64,000 nucleotides of DNA. Source: Phanerodontia chrysosporium. Taxonomy: Eukaryota > Basidiomycota > Agaricomycetes > Polyporales > Phanerochaetaceae. The notes beneath the pieces are model-generated. The model did no database searches, was not told where the DNA came from, and saw nothing but the letters and a program-made list of their open reading frames with translations. Every line of letters starts with the position of its first letter. The first letter of the stretch is position 1. Shown piece by piece: positions 44,272 to 57,718 of this stretch. Position numbers and translations under genes: made by a program. Location: NCBI GenBank assembly GCA_001910725.1, contig MJGA01000002.1:62001-126000 (forward strand), in the 5' to 3' direction.

Positions 44272-46164
44272 ATGGATAGTTGGCTTTCCTGGCACGGTGT
44301 TGCAGCAGCAGTAGTTGCTGCTGCACTATTGTTAGTGGTGTACAGGGTGTACTTTCATCCCCTGGCGAAGTTCCCAGGGCCAAAACTCGCTGCAGCAACA
44401 CATTGGTATTCGGCCTACTATGAGGTATGGAGGGACGGTGCTCTTGTTGAGCACCTGCAAGAGCTCCATAAACAGTACGGTAAGCCCTCTACGGCTACCT
44501 CATGATGTCGCAGCGATTCACGGTGTACACGTAGGTCCCGTCGTCAGAATAACGCCGGACGAGGCATGCATCTGTGACGCTTTCCATATGCTTTGAGCTG
44601 ACCCCCAACGTTTTATTATAGCTACACTTCAACACATCTCAAGCGTATACTGATATATATGTCAGAGGGACGCGATTCACGAAAGACCCGGGTTTCTACG
44701 GGTTCATGCATGGGGACAGATCGTCCTTCTGGATGCTAGACCCACAGAAGTCCAAGGCTCGTCGGGACGTTTTGCTCCCACTCTTCTCTCGCAGGGCCGT
44801 TCTAAGTCTTGAGGATGTTGTACAGAAAAAGGTGCGCAGAATACCAGAATGCCCACGTGAATCGCCTCCCAACCACCGCACCATGTACCTAGGTCCGAGC
44901 CCTCGTCACCGCCGTCCTCACGCAAGGGGCAGATGACACCTCGGTAAACATGCACCGTGCATACCGTTCCGCGACACTCGACACAATCCTTGCGTACGCC
45001 TTTGCGCAGGAGCGCGGCATGCTCGACGTGCCGGGCTTCGCGCACCCGCTCGTGCGCGAATTCGAGCGCGCGTTCCCGCTCGCGCTCATCCTGAAGCACC
45101 TTCCGTGGCTGCACCGCGTGAGCACCGCTGTGCGCGCGGTAAAGTACATGCTCGTGCGCACGGACCCTGACGACATTGTCCGCGACACAGCGGCGCAGAT
45201 CGACGGGCTGCTCGCGGACCCCGACCGCCTCGCGGAGCTGCCGCACGAGACCGTCTTCCACCGCTTCCTGGCACCGCACGCAAAAGGCGCGGGAGGCGAG
45301 CCGCCGTCGCGTAGGGATATCGTCGACGAGGCGATCAACATCTTTGCGGCGGGCAGCGACTCCACGGGCCACACGTGTGCGATGGGGACAGCCTTCGTCC
45401 TGGCGTATCCGAGGTACACAAACGACTCGTCCGCGAGCTGGAGGAAGCGTGGCCCGATCGTGACGCAGAAATACGGCTAGCGCAGCTGGAGAAGCTGCCC
45501 TACCTGGTGGGTTCGCTGGCAGGGTCGCCTGAGGAGGCACACTGAACACTGTCGCACAGACTGCGGTTATCAAGGAGTCTTTGCGGATGTCTCATGGCGT
45601 CGTCATGCCTCTCCCACGGGTCGTCCGACCCAACGAAGCCATAATAGATGGAATTTCAGTGCCAGCGGGAGTGGGTGTTCCGCAAGACTTGGAGAATCTG
45701 CTATCTGACGTCCATGACAGGCTGTTGTAGGCATGGGAGCAACCTTCATGCACTACAACCCAGAGGTCTTCCCACAGCCGTACACCTTCGACCCGGACAG
45801 ATGGCTACAGCCAGACGTCTCACGACTTGAACAGCATCTAGTGCCATTTTCGAAGGGGCTTAGGAGTTGCATCGGATTGACGTAGGTGTCTGATTTAGGC
45901 CGCCATTATTCCGCCTAGATGCGTACTTAAGTCTAATTACAGGCTCGCTTGGTGCGAAATGTACCTCGTCTTCGGGTATATATTCCGACTTCTCGATATG
46001 CAGCTCGATAACATGACGTGAGACTCTCCACAAGCTCGTACAGACGGCCTGCTGATTGATTTTGTACATACAGCCTGGAAGACATCAAAGTCAAGTACCA
46101 CTTCACCCCAACTGTGCGGGAAAAGGACATGCTACGATGCATGGTCCGCGCTCGCGAGTCATAG
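44272..46164 (+). CDS. cytochrome P450 monooxygenase
   Basis: ER-anchored haem monooxygenase. The N-terminal anchor WHGVAAAVVAAALLLVVYRV is followed by FHPLAKFPGPKLAAATHWY (proline hinge). ITPDE/LHFNTSQAYTDIYV, the I-helix AGSDST, KESLR (ExxR) and VVRPNEA follow. FDPDRWLQ and the haem loop FSKGLRSCIGL complete the fold. It ends TVREKDMLRC..RES. The intron after ITPDE begins GC (44564-44621), a GC-AG intron. The C-helix-to-K region breaks frame at about 45412: one missing base restores AYPEVHKRLVRELEEAW. Substrate unknown; family resembles CYP groups of agaricomycetes with ITPDELHF. Confidence 0.85.
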
Positions 46165-46352
46165 GCTGTTGACGGCATGATATGTATACTGTAAGACATA
46201 CAAGGTTCATGGTACACTGGAAGTCTTCTAATCGTACTCTATGGTGGCATATCTGTACGGGCAGGCATGATGTCTAGAGTCAACCTGCGTAGGCTTTTTA
46301 CTACAATATGTTGTTGAATAGAGGCATAAATACCCAACGCTCCCGGCGTTCG

Positions 46353-48140
46353 CTATGTCTGGCCACCCACCTGCTCCCCATGCACCCTGAAGCGATACAG
46401 GCAAGTGTGTTCTGGATGTCCCCAGTTGCTCAGAACGCGGAGTACAACGACTTCGAAGTCCATGTCCAGCTCCCTGACCTCAGGAGGGAGATCGAACGTC
46501 TGCACGTTCCACCGCGCGTCGATGTTGTACTCAAACTCGGCAAGCATGGTGTACACCTCGCCGTCCTCGTTCGCGAGCTCACCCTCATGCACATGGCCGC
46601 GCGTCCCATCCTTGGAACTCCACGCAAAACGCGGGGTACGCCATTCCGCAAGCCTGCGCACGTTCTCGTCACCGTCGACGCGCCCCCAGAGCTGCATCGC
46701 GCGCGGTGCGGAGCGTAGGTCCGTCGCGACCGCTTTTGCGACATGGTCGACGCTGACGGCGGCGATGCGCACGCGTGCGGGAAGTGCGACGCCGAGTCGG
46801 CCGCGCGCGCCGGCGAAAGGCCAGCATTCCCCGTTGTGCGTATCTGGCTGCAGCGCAGTCTCGGGAGGAGGGCCGACGGCACGCGGGAAGAGGACGTCCA
46901 GGATGGGCGCGAACATGCCCGAGCGTGCGGCCTCGAATGTCTCGGAGGTGAGATCCTCAACGACGCTGGCGCCGCCGGAGTAGAGTGCATAATCCGGCCG
47001 CCCGAGCGTGTCTTCTGCAAGGTTCGGAACCTCGTGGATAGTTTGCCTGATAGCCTGAATGTCAATTTCTAGATCGTTGACGCGTGGTAGCACAGCTACG
47101 ATGCTGGCCAGAACGCTTTCTATCGCGAGGACCCGCGTCGAGAGCTCGAGATCCTCGGTTGTATGGGTTATAGCGGGAGGCTGAAGGATTGCTGTCGGCA
47201 ATAGTTGGGACGGGGAGATGGCAAAGAGAGAGAAAACCACGTAGAGGCCAAGGGCGACAAAGGCAATCTGGAGCACCCTGAAGAACGTCGCTGCGCTGGT
47301 CCCGAGAAACGACAGGATCTTGCCGAGGGCGCGGCCTAGCGCAGAGCCGACTGCGAAACTTGGGCGAGAGAATGTGTCTGCGCCGTCGAGGGGCCAAACG
47401 AGATTGCCCGCCTCGAGCATTCCACTGAGCTGCTCTAGCGAAGCGTCATCGTCATGAGCATCCACAACCTCGCCGTGGCTGCAGACTTCTACGGGCGGTG
47501 AGTGCCGAGAGGGTGGCGTCTGCTGTCGCGGACGTATGGGGCTCTGCACACACACATGAGCTGGGGCGTGATAGAATGTACGCCAGGGTGAGCTCACCGG
47601 GTGTCCAAAGCTCACCTCTTCCTCTGTCGTCTCGCCCCCATCGGCAACTCGCTCTTGCACCTTCTTACGCGTCACCGCCGGCGTCGACATGACAAGCGTG
47701 TCTTCCTCCCAGAGCCCCCGCGGCCGCGGCGCAGCATGCCTCGCTGCAGCATCCTCGAAGCCTTCGTCTGTGTCCGCGCCAGACCTGCCAGGCGTGTACG
47801 CCCTGTTGTCCGTCGCGAGTCCTGTGCGCCGCCGTGGCGTGCTGCTGTGTTGCTCGGGCTCCGCAGACATGCGCCGGCGCGTGAACGTCGCAGGCGCGAG
47901 GCGCGAAGTCATGTCGGCGATGGTCGTGCTCGCCTCGTCGTTCGTCGCATCGGCCTCGCCTAGATTCTGCGGACTTGAGCGTTTCGGTGCGCTGAGGCGT
48001 ATGCTCCGTCGTGGTGACACGCCAGGCGTACGGGCAGTGGCTACTGAGTGTGTTTCCTTTTCAAAGTCGGGAAGTGCAGATCCGAAGCGACGTGTTCTTG
48101 GCTGGGTGCTCGGTATCGGAAACTTGCTTGCTGGAGCCAT
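46353..48140 (-). CDS. SUN-domain inner nuclear membrane protein
   Basis: A single long open frame of 595 aa. Residues 1-210 are basic, Ser/Thr-rich and disordered (nucleoplasmic). A hydrophobic segment VLQIAFVALGLYVVFSLFAI at about 288-310 is the transmembrane span. A short coiled region (LAIESVLASIVAVLPRVNDL) leads to the C-terminal SUN domain: DYALYSGGASVVEDLTS, GECWPFAGARGRLGVAL, VSVDHVAKAVATDLRSAP and the ending NWGHPEHTCLYRFRVHGE. It would bind KASH partners to link chromatin to the cytoskeleton. A perfect GT...AG segment of 54 nt lies in frame at about 47534-47587, just after VSFGHP. If spliced, the protein is 577 aa. Confidence 0.88.
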   Translation of the reverse strand: MAPASKFPIPSTQPRTRRFGSALPDFEKETHSVATARTPGVSPRRSIRLSAPKRSSPQNLGEADATNDEASTTIADMTSRLAPATFTRRRMSAEPEQHSSTPRRRTGLATDNRAYTPGRSGADTDEGFEDAAARHAAPRPRGLWEEDTLVMSTPAVTRKKVQERVADGGETTEEEVSFGHPVSSPWRTFYHAPAHVCVQSPIRPRQQTPPSRHSPPVEVCSHGEVVDAHDDDASLEQLSGMLEAGNLVWPLDGADTFSRPSFAVGSALGRALGKILSFLGTSAATFFRVLQIAFVALGLYVVFSLFAISPSQLLPTAILQPPAITHTTEDLELSTRVLAIESVLASIVAVLPRVNDLEIDIQAIRQTIHEVPNLAEDTLGRPDYALYSGGASVVEDLTSETFEAARSGMFAPILDVLFPRAVGPPPETALQPDTHNGECWPFAGARGRLGVALPARVRIAAVSVDHVAKAVATDLRSAPRAMQLWGRVDGDENVRRLAEWRTPRFAWSSKDGTRGHVHEGELANEDGEVYTMLAEFEYNIDARWNVQTFDLPPEVRELDMDFEVVVLRVLSNWGHPEHTCLYRFRVHGEQVGGQT

Positions 48141-48866
48141 GGCTTATGGCAAAAATATTCGCAAGGGCCCTGCCCGATGCTGCGAGATATGGGTTTATGC
48201 AAGATATACGGAAGAACTGGGGCGTACCTGAATTGCATGTGTGCACCCTCGCCTTTATAGCCCGTCTACCCTGCCATAGCGCCCCCTCGTGGCGTCCTGC
48301 ACATTCGGATAGCCATTGCAACGTTCCGCGCACGCGCGTCACACCCGAGGTCCTCGTGGACCTTTGCGTGCAGCGGAACAGACGGAGATGATATCAGGGC
48401 AGCCAGTGTGCCTCGCGGACAACGCGTGTCCAACAAATACCGTCAGGTTGAGGATGACGAGGGTCAGGGTCGTATATAGATGGCACACGAAGAGTATGAG
48501 GCGGTTTGACGTTGTCGCAACGGCTATTCACTGCTGTTAGTGTGAAGAAGTTTGAGAGGTAAACGGTGTAAAGCTCGACTTTCCCGATGAGACGTGCTTA
48601 GACGCCGATTTCACTACGTGAAAATTACGGCCAAACGCTTTAACGTCTGCTGTTTTCTTCGCCTGGGACAGAGAACAAACTAAACGTGATGGCGCAGTGG
48701 TCAGCTTCGTCATAGCGTCTAGCAAACAGACATCGAGGGCGCACAACAAGGCTTCCGAGGCGGAAAAGGGGCGATCCATAAACCGAGTAGAAACAAGTAG
48801 GAAAGTACAATACAGTAGTGGAATACAGAGTCGAGAAGATAATAATGATACAATAAAGACACCAGT
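48141..48866. other. intergenic
   Basis: Between the SUN gene 5' end and the H2B 3' end; no gene supported. Confidence 0.45.
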
Positions 48867-50410
<1,544 letters not shown>

Positions 50411-51328
50411 GTTATACCGGACTTTGTTCCTTGTCTCCGTTCGTGTCGTGTTGGATTCGTCTTTATCTTTTTGACTGTATCACTATCCTATGTACCATCA
50501 GCTATATCTTAGCCTTCGCTTGCGTCGTACCTTGCGGTGCAGCATATCGATCTGTCTTCATACTCCGCCTTTGTGTGAGTCTAGGGGATGGCAGAGAATG
50601 AGGGCTTAACAAGTCCATGTCGGCTTTTTGAAGATGCCCACTGCCTGGTTGTTATGCGCCCTCAGTTGTGAACATCGCCCCATGACCTGCGACGGCTTGC
50701 AAGGGGTCCCGACGGGCTTGGTCGCGGTATTGGCTCAATGCTCGCCAACGCTGGTGTACCCTATGTATGTTCCCCATGCAACGGTCGAGGCGTGCATCGG
50801 ATACATGCAAAAGGTGCACCGCGTGGATTCGCAGTGTGGGAAGACGACTTTCAGCCTGCAGCGTCATGAGCACTGCCGGGAGCGTTGGTGGGAAAAGATC
50901 AGGTAGGGACTCGTAGAGTATGTCTTGAGGGAGGCGAGAGAGGTGAGAGAGGCGAACGTGCACGAGTCCTCAAGGCCTCAAGCCACGCAAGGGACGCATC
51001 ATTTGATGCGCCCATGACATAGGGTTAGGGCTTGTGACCTAAGCATCGGCGCCAATGTGCGCATCGGCACCGACGCAGCTTGCTCTCGGACAGCCATTGT
51101 GACGAGGTGAGTCCGAGCCGTATACAATTCCCAGAACAATTCGCGAAAAATGTCTAACGCTTCCACTGCTACTGCAGAGCCTCAGTTGTACTGCATCCTC
51201 CTTCTCGTCGGCTGAGAAAGCGTGCTGCAAAGCTTCAGAGTTTAACACAGTACCGCGGTATGCATGTACAACTTTCACCTTCTGAGTTTTCTGACATAGC
51301 AGAAATTCTTGTAGAAATAGGGGCCAGT
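50411..51328. other. intergenic / uncertain 5' part of CUE3 gene
   Basis: The open frame of the next gene extends back to about 51260, and an upstream exon (after CTGCAG at about 51178) is possible. Nothing else is supported. Confidence 0.4.
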
Positions 51329-53656
51329 ATGGCTGTTCTTACTCTGCCATTGTATCCTTCTTCTAAGACGCGTTCGACACTGTCGCCGTCGCAGCTTGCG
51401 ACGCTTAACAGCAAGATCGCCGGAGCCCTATCCCAGGCACTCACGCTACCTCAGGACAAGCGAGATTTGCGAAGTACCACTGCTTTTATCTCGTCCTACG
51501 CCAAAGATCGGGCGCAGAACGTACTAGAAGCGCTCATCTGGGACCCCGAGCACGCTAGCAAGAACACCATGGCGGGATTGTCTCAAGCGGAAAAGGCTAT
51601 CCACCAGCGTACCTTCATGCTCTCTGAGAAACTCGCCGCTTATCTTGATCTCCAAACACTTGTGGACCTTTGTGTTACCTACGCACGCGGGTACACCAAA
51701 CGAGTTCGAGCGCTGCTTACATCCGTGGTCCAAACATCTCCGGATTTCCTGCGTCGGCTTGAAGAGGAAGCCGTACCGGCCTTTACAGCGCTGCTCTCCT
51801 CACAATCCCAGGGACTCTACGGTGTGCGCAAGATTGCACACGTCCTCTGCTGTCTGCTGAAACCCGCGCCTGCGGAAGTCGTACGTCCGCTTGCACGCAG
51901 CAAACATTTCATGGCCGCTCTCGCGCAGGCCCATGACGGCGGGCTCGCCAGCCTCGCACGATCGTACGGAGGCTTAAATGCAGGCCGGCTCCAGACGCCT
52001 GGGACGCCGCTCGACGACTGGGAGCGAGTCTTCATCGAGAGCAAGGCTGCGCTCGTTGACACCGCGCACGTACTCCTGCGCACACTCCTCGGCGACGTTG
52101 CAGCAGTGTCCGGCCCCGGTTTCGCCCTCGCAGAGGCGTGCGCACCCGCTTTCGAGGTGCTCGACGCCCTGCTCTCCGTTCCGCCTGCACGTGCTCCTAA
52201 TGACGACTCCATACCGTTCCTCAACCGCACGCTCGTCGAGGACACGCAGGCTGCATACGACCTCCGGGGCGTGCTACGCTCCATGTCGCGCACAGATCCG
52301 CGCACGGAGCAGCTCGAGCGTGCACTCACGGTGCTCGACACGCAGGACGGGCCCGGGGCACTGCGCCTCATCCTGCGCTCTTCGGGTGCGATGCCCGGCA
52401 TCGACGCGCGCGGCGCCGGGTCCAAGGGCAAGGGCCGCGCCACCGCCGCCGACGAGCCGCAAGACGACCCTGCGCTCGACGCGGCCGTCGCGCAGGTGCT
52501 CGACATTCTCCCCGAGCAGGACCCTGCGTACGTGCGCTACGTGCTGTCCCATCCCGACTTTCCGTACCGAGGTGACGCGGAGCGGCTCGTCGGCGCACTA
52601 CTCGAGGGCACCGCGCCCGCCGTCGACCCCGCGCAGTACACCCAAGGCGCGCCGGCCCAACCCCCCGTGCCCCGAGAAGAGCGCTTCGAGTACACGCGCG
52701 AGCGGCGAAACGTGTTCGACGGGGAGCAGCTCGACGTCTCGAAGCTGCGGGTGGGCAAGAAGCGCGAGGACGCGAACGTTCTTCAGGACCGTGCGTTCCT
52801 CGAGCAGATGAAGGCCGACATTCTGCGCCGTGCGGAGGCAATGTCCGACGACGAGGAAGGGGAAGAGGCTACGGCGGGCGCGAAGCCCCGGGCGCCAGCG
52901 TCGCGCTGCCCGAGGAGCTCGACGACCTCGACGAGCTTGAGGGCGTCAAGGTGCGCGACGGCGAGCCGAGCGACGACGAGGGCAGCGAGACGGAGGCTGA
53001 CGAAGTGGTGCGTAGCGGCTGTGCCTCTCGGATTTGGGGCCCACGCTCATGTATGCGCACAGGCGGGCACGCCGGCGAAGCCCGAGACGATCCTCGAGCT
53101 CGCCTACATCCGCGACCCGAAGCTCTTCGACCGCGACGGACAGACGCGGCGGGGCAAGGCCCGGCAGGACCTCAAGGCACAGACCGGTACGCCTTCCTCT
53201 TTGCCCTGGCGATTGTCACCATTGACGCCGAATTCTAGGCTGGAGCGACGAGCAGATCGAGGGCTGGCGGATCATGCTCGAGCGGAACGTGCGTTCTTCT
53301 GCCTCTCCTTGTCCGATCGTGACGCATATACTCATTGCCCTGCCAGCCGAACAAAGACAAGATCCTCCAGAAACACGAGTTCTCGGGCAACCAGCGTGGC
53401 CCACTCGCGCCTTCACCCTCACCGGGTACGTCCGGCTCTGGAGGCCGCGGGCGTGGTGGCCAACGTGGACGTGGCGGAGGTCGTGGGGCGGGCGCGGGCG
53501 CGGTAGGGGTGGCGGCGGCGGGCATGATGGGTCGAGCGGGGAGGGGACGGCGCGCGCGACCGTGCGTGGAAAGACAAGAACAAGGCGAGTCGCGCGAACC
53601 ACAACCGCAAGCGAGGGCACGACAAGAAGATGGCGCGGGCGGGTGGTCCGAGCTAG
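51329..53656 (+). CDS. CUE-domain ribosome quality-control factor (Cue3/ASCC2/RQT2-like)
   Basis: Start MAVLTLPLYPSSKTRSTLSP, which matches the usual family start better than the ATG at 51260. A helical N-terminal region contains FISSYAKDRAQNVLEALIW and YLDLQTLVDLCVTYARGYTK. The ubiquitin-binding CUE domain follows (AVAQVLDILPEQDPAYVRYV ... GALLEGTAP). Next come ETILELAYIRDPKLFDRDG and WSDEQIEGWRIMLERNPNKD. An RGG-like Gly/Arg-rich stretch precedes the conserved basic tail RAWKDKNKASRANHNRKRGH, ending at 53656. One base is missing at about 52888 (CCCGGG run) before GASVALPEELDDLDELEG. A second frame change lies in the G-rich repeats before the tail. Expected to act with the RQT helicase on collided ribosomes. 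Confidence 0.85.
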
Positions 53657-56255
53657 AGTTACGTGCAAGTTCAGATACACGCACAAGTGTCTTGATGTTT
53701 TATCCAGAGAAGGCTCGGCTAGGGCGAAAGTAATGACCATATGACTAAGAGCTATTATGCAGAGGTCATGACAGCAAAGACGGCATTTCGACAACGCAAA
53801 GAAACTTAGCATGGCGACTGGTTGGACACGAGCAGAGCGAGCAAGAACACCGGGGCAAATCGCAAATCCCAGAGTGTCCAATTGAAGGGCATCCGAGAGA
53901 CTTGGATACAAGCCGCTCGGTATGTCTCCAGAAATCTCGACATTTTCAGCTACAAAGAGGCGGGGAACCATTCAGCACTTACATCTGCTAGCAAGCGACC
54001 ACCCTCATCCCTTGACTTGACTTCTAAGACACAGCTTCTGCTTCGTTACGTTAGCAAATGCCGCCATCGCCCGCCTAAGATGGCGACAAGCAAGGGTACA
54101 TGCCAGGTGGTAAGATGTCATGATTGGATCGGGGAAGACACTGACCAAGAAGGACGCCGCATCTGGGGGAATCTGCGTACGCGCTTGCGCGTGACTGAAC
54201 AAATCTGCACGTCTTAGTGCAAAACAGCCATCGTCTCGAGTTGACGAGGTCATGCGCCAGGCATGGGCAGCCAGCCGCTACACGCTGGTCGCGCTGCCCG
54301 GAGACCGTGTTCACGCTCCGCTCTACACTGACGCGCACTGTATGGGCGCTTCTCACAGGCTTCGTGGCGTTGCCACGTGGAGGGCACGTGGATCTTGCGC
54401 GTAGCGTCGGTGGGCGACTTTGCTACCGCCCATGACTGCGTCGCCTGCAAGCTTCAAAGCCTGCTGCCCACTAAAAACACTCGTTTATGCAGGCAATTTA
54501 CACGCACAAATCTTTGGCCATAATGAATAAGCTGTCGCGTATGTGCCGCTGACGCAGGGCAAGCCAGAGTTGGTTGAATTCGATATGGCGGTTCGTACAG
54601 TCGTGTCTCTGGGGCAATGCGCTTGGCTCACCGTACATTCACCAAATATGCGCTCGCTCTGACATATACGAAGGGCCGAGCAGATGCTGTACCTAGGCGA
54701 GCACTGCCCGCATTCACTAAGTACAAGGTGTCCTTAGCCGGCTAGCCTGATACGTGTTCACATCAGCCCAGGGTACAGGAACCCGGACCACGGCACCGAC
54801 AAGCACAGTTACCACGTCCAGACATCGGACATAGAAGACAGCAAACCCGCCCGGTCCTTCGTCTATTGAGTGCCCAGGCGACCGAGGCCCGAGACCGCGG
54901 CGGTCCTGATCCTCGGGGCTCGGCCAGAGGTCTTGCCGACCACGGCCTGCTTACACACCTAGACACAGTCTGTCAACCTCTCCATGCGTCGTTGGCTGTT
55001 TCTATGGGCCGTTGTGGACCGTTGTGGCGGTCGCCATCGCGCTCCGGTCAGTCGCGCCGTCCGCGACAACTTGACCGGCAATATATTCGGCTCACGCTCG
55101 CCTGTGGGGCGTGTACCCGGCGTTAAGCCGCTTGAGCTGCGTTCTCTATGACGTCTCTTCTGCGTCCTTGCTTACTCGTCCGGAGTTATCGTTCAGAGGA
55201 GATGTCGTCGCTCTCGACCGGAACGACACGATTTGTCCCGCTTCGGCTTGGGTTGCGACCACCGAGCAGCGATCCGTGAATCATCTCCAACTCAAGATGC
55301 GTCCGAGATGAAGACTCTTCCAACGAAGTGGTATACCGTGCTATATTATCGTTCAAAGCGTCGTGTTCTCTGGCAGTATGCCTCAGAGACATGCCAGTTG
55401 CATCACGAAGATTGATCGCACATCGTCATATTCTATTTGTCATTCTCTCTCGCCTTGGTCAAAATAGGTGCATGTGGGGGTCGGGGTCATCCGGTTGTCC
55501 CCGTTATCTGCAGGTTGGTTTGTCCTCGACTTCGCACTGCTGCTCAAGTCATATGCCTTCTTGGACGTCATCACCCTCTTCCTTATTCGTTCATCCTGCA
55601 AGGCGCGGCTGCCCCCAATGTGATTTGCGGAGTCCCGTGGGATGCATAGAGGCGATGGGACGCCGTCACATGAATGCTCGTAGCGTCAGAGGGTCCCAAC
55701 GTGCAGCTGCGAATTTCCATTTTTGCTGGTCAGAGTCTTTCGCTAGTTATTGGACATGAAACCATCGTAGCAGGGGCTATGCAGGATGCCCAGCGCATTT
55801 GTCCTTTGTCTCCGTCGCGGGCCCGAGATAGCAGGGGAATTGCATAGATAAGATTAGATTTTGAATATCAAGGGATAGACGCCATAATCTGGATCGGGAC
55901 AGGGTCGCTCTCGACTTGCTCTCGCCCACCTCGACCAGCCTTGGCCGGAAGGAAAATGTGCTTTAAATCGTGCAGTGCCTCGCGGTTGCCCCTCATGTGA
56001 ACATGATGCCACTCTGGACGACGCCAGCCAGGACGACCCAGATTCAGAACCTGCTCAGGAATGCCGGCGCGGGAAGAACGATCAGGACGAGGCTCCCTCA
56101 CGGGGTCATTTCGAATTCGAAGCGAGCGACTCCTGGAGCTGCCTTCGGCGGGAGCTCCGTGCCTGTCTGTTTCTGGGACTTGCTTTCGACGATAAATAGC
56201 TGACGACGCCGTTCTCGAGGGCCAGCTCGTCTCTTGCACCCGCCGCTACACCACC
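53657..56255. other. intergenic, no supported gene
   Basis: 2.6 kb with only short unsupported open frames. A TATA-like GATAAATAG at about 56190 precedes the alcohol dehydrogenase. Confidence 0.45.
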
Positions 56256-57718
56256 ATGTCCCAGTACTCCATCCCCAAGACCATGAAGGCCGCCGTCGTC
56301 GACGCACACGGCGCGCCGCTCGAGATTCGCGACGTCCCCGTCCCCCAGCCCGAGAGCCTCAAGCCCGGCGAGTGCCTCGTCAAGCTGGACTGCACGGGTG
56401 TATGCCACACCGACCTGCACGCTGCCAAGGGCGACTGGCCTATCGCAGCAAAGACCCCGCTCATCGGCGGCCACGAGGTGCGCAGAAACGGCCTTGATTG
56501 GTGTTTAGCGCATGCTGACGCGCATCCCAGGGTGTCGGCATCGTCGTCGCTATCGGCGCACATACGCAAGACACGGGCATCAAGCTCGGCGACCGTGTCG
56601 GCATCAAGTGGCTCGCAGACTCGTGTCTCGATTGCGAGCAGTGCAGGAAGGGTCTCGAGCAATGTGAGTTCACTTTTCTGCTCCCTCTGCGGGCGAGATT
56701 TCCGTTACCCCTGTTCCCGCATGTCCACCCATCGTCATGCGGCACCACTCGGCGTGCGACGCGTCTCAGTTCACTCTTCTGTGAATGCGCCACATCACGA
56801 GGCTTGCGGGCGCCCCGATCGTCACAGTAGCTGACGTCTGTGTGTGTAGCATGCCCCAACGGCAAGTACAGCGGCTTCACCGTCGACGGCACCTTCTCGC
56901 AATATGTCCTGTCGTACACGAAGCACGTCACCCCCATCCCCGATAACCTCAGCAGTGCAGAGGCTGCGTCGATTCTCTGCGCCGTAAGTCGCATATAACG
57001 CTATTTCGCCACCATATACTGACTGTATGCACAGGGAATCACCGTATACCGCGCGATCAAGTACAGCCGCTCGAACATCGGCGACTGGATCTGCCTGCCC
57101 GGTGCTGGCGGTGGACTCGGTCATCTCGCCGTCCAGTATGCTGTCGCGATGGGCCTGCGCGTGCTCGCGATAGACACCGGTGCGCAGAAGAAGGAGCTGG
57201 TCACGAAGCTCGGCGCGGAGGCGTGGATAGACTTCAAAGAGACCAAGGACCTCGTTGGCGACATCAAGCGCGCAACAGGCGGCATGGGCCCGCATACGGC
57301 TGTCATCACCGCTGCAACGAGCACTGCGTACGAGCAGGCCATCGACTACCTCCGACCTGGAGGCACCCTCATGGTCGTCGGTCTCCCTGCACGGGCCTCA
57401 CTCAATGCCGACATCTTCTTCACCGTCACGAAGAGCATCAACATCATTGGCTCATACGTCGGGTGAGTTGTAGTGTTGTCAGTCTCTGCTCCCGCTGACG
57501 TCACGCCCAGAAATCGCCAGGATGCACGTGAAGCGCTCGACATCGCGTCCCGCGGCAAGGTCAAGTGCTTCTTCGAGCTCAAGCCGCTTTCCGCGCTCAA
57601 GGAGTGAGTAGCGCTGTCTTGTACGACTTGACCTCCTCTGACACCACTCTGCAGGACATACGAAGGTCTCGAGAAGGGCGCCGTCGTCGGCCGTGTCGTC
57701 CTAGACATGAAGAACTAA
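56256..57718 (+). CDS. zinc-dependent alcohol dehydrogenase (ADH1 type)
   Basis: Medium-chain dehydrogenase, cytosolic, NAD(H)-linked ethanol/aldehyde interconversion. Start MSQYSIPKTMKAAVVDAHGA. Catalytic zinc ligands are in CTGVCHTDLHA and GGHEGVG. The structural zinc cluster is DSCLDCEQCRKG followed by SCPNG. The Rossmann motif is GAGGGLGHLAVQYAVAMG, followed by the adenosine-ribose acid in LAIDTG. GGTLMVVGLPA, INIIGSYVGNRQDAREALD and the ending GRVVLDMKN complete the family pattern. About seven exons, all in phase. No targeting peptide. Confidence 0.92.
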
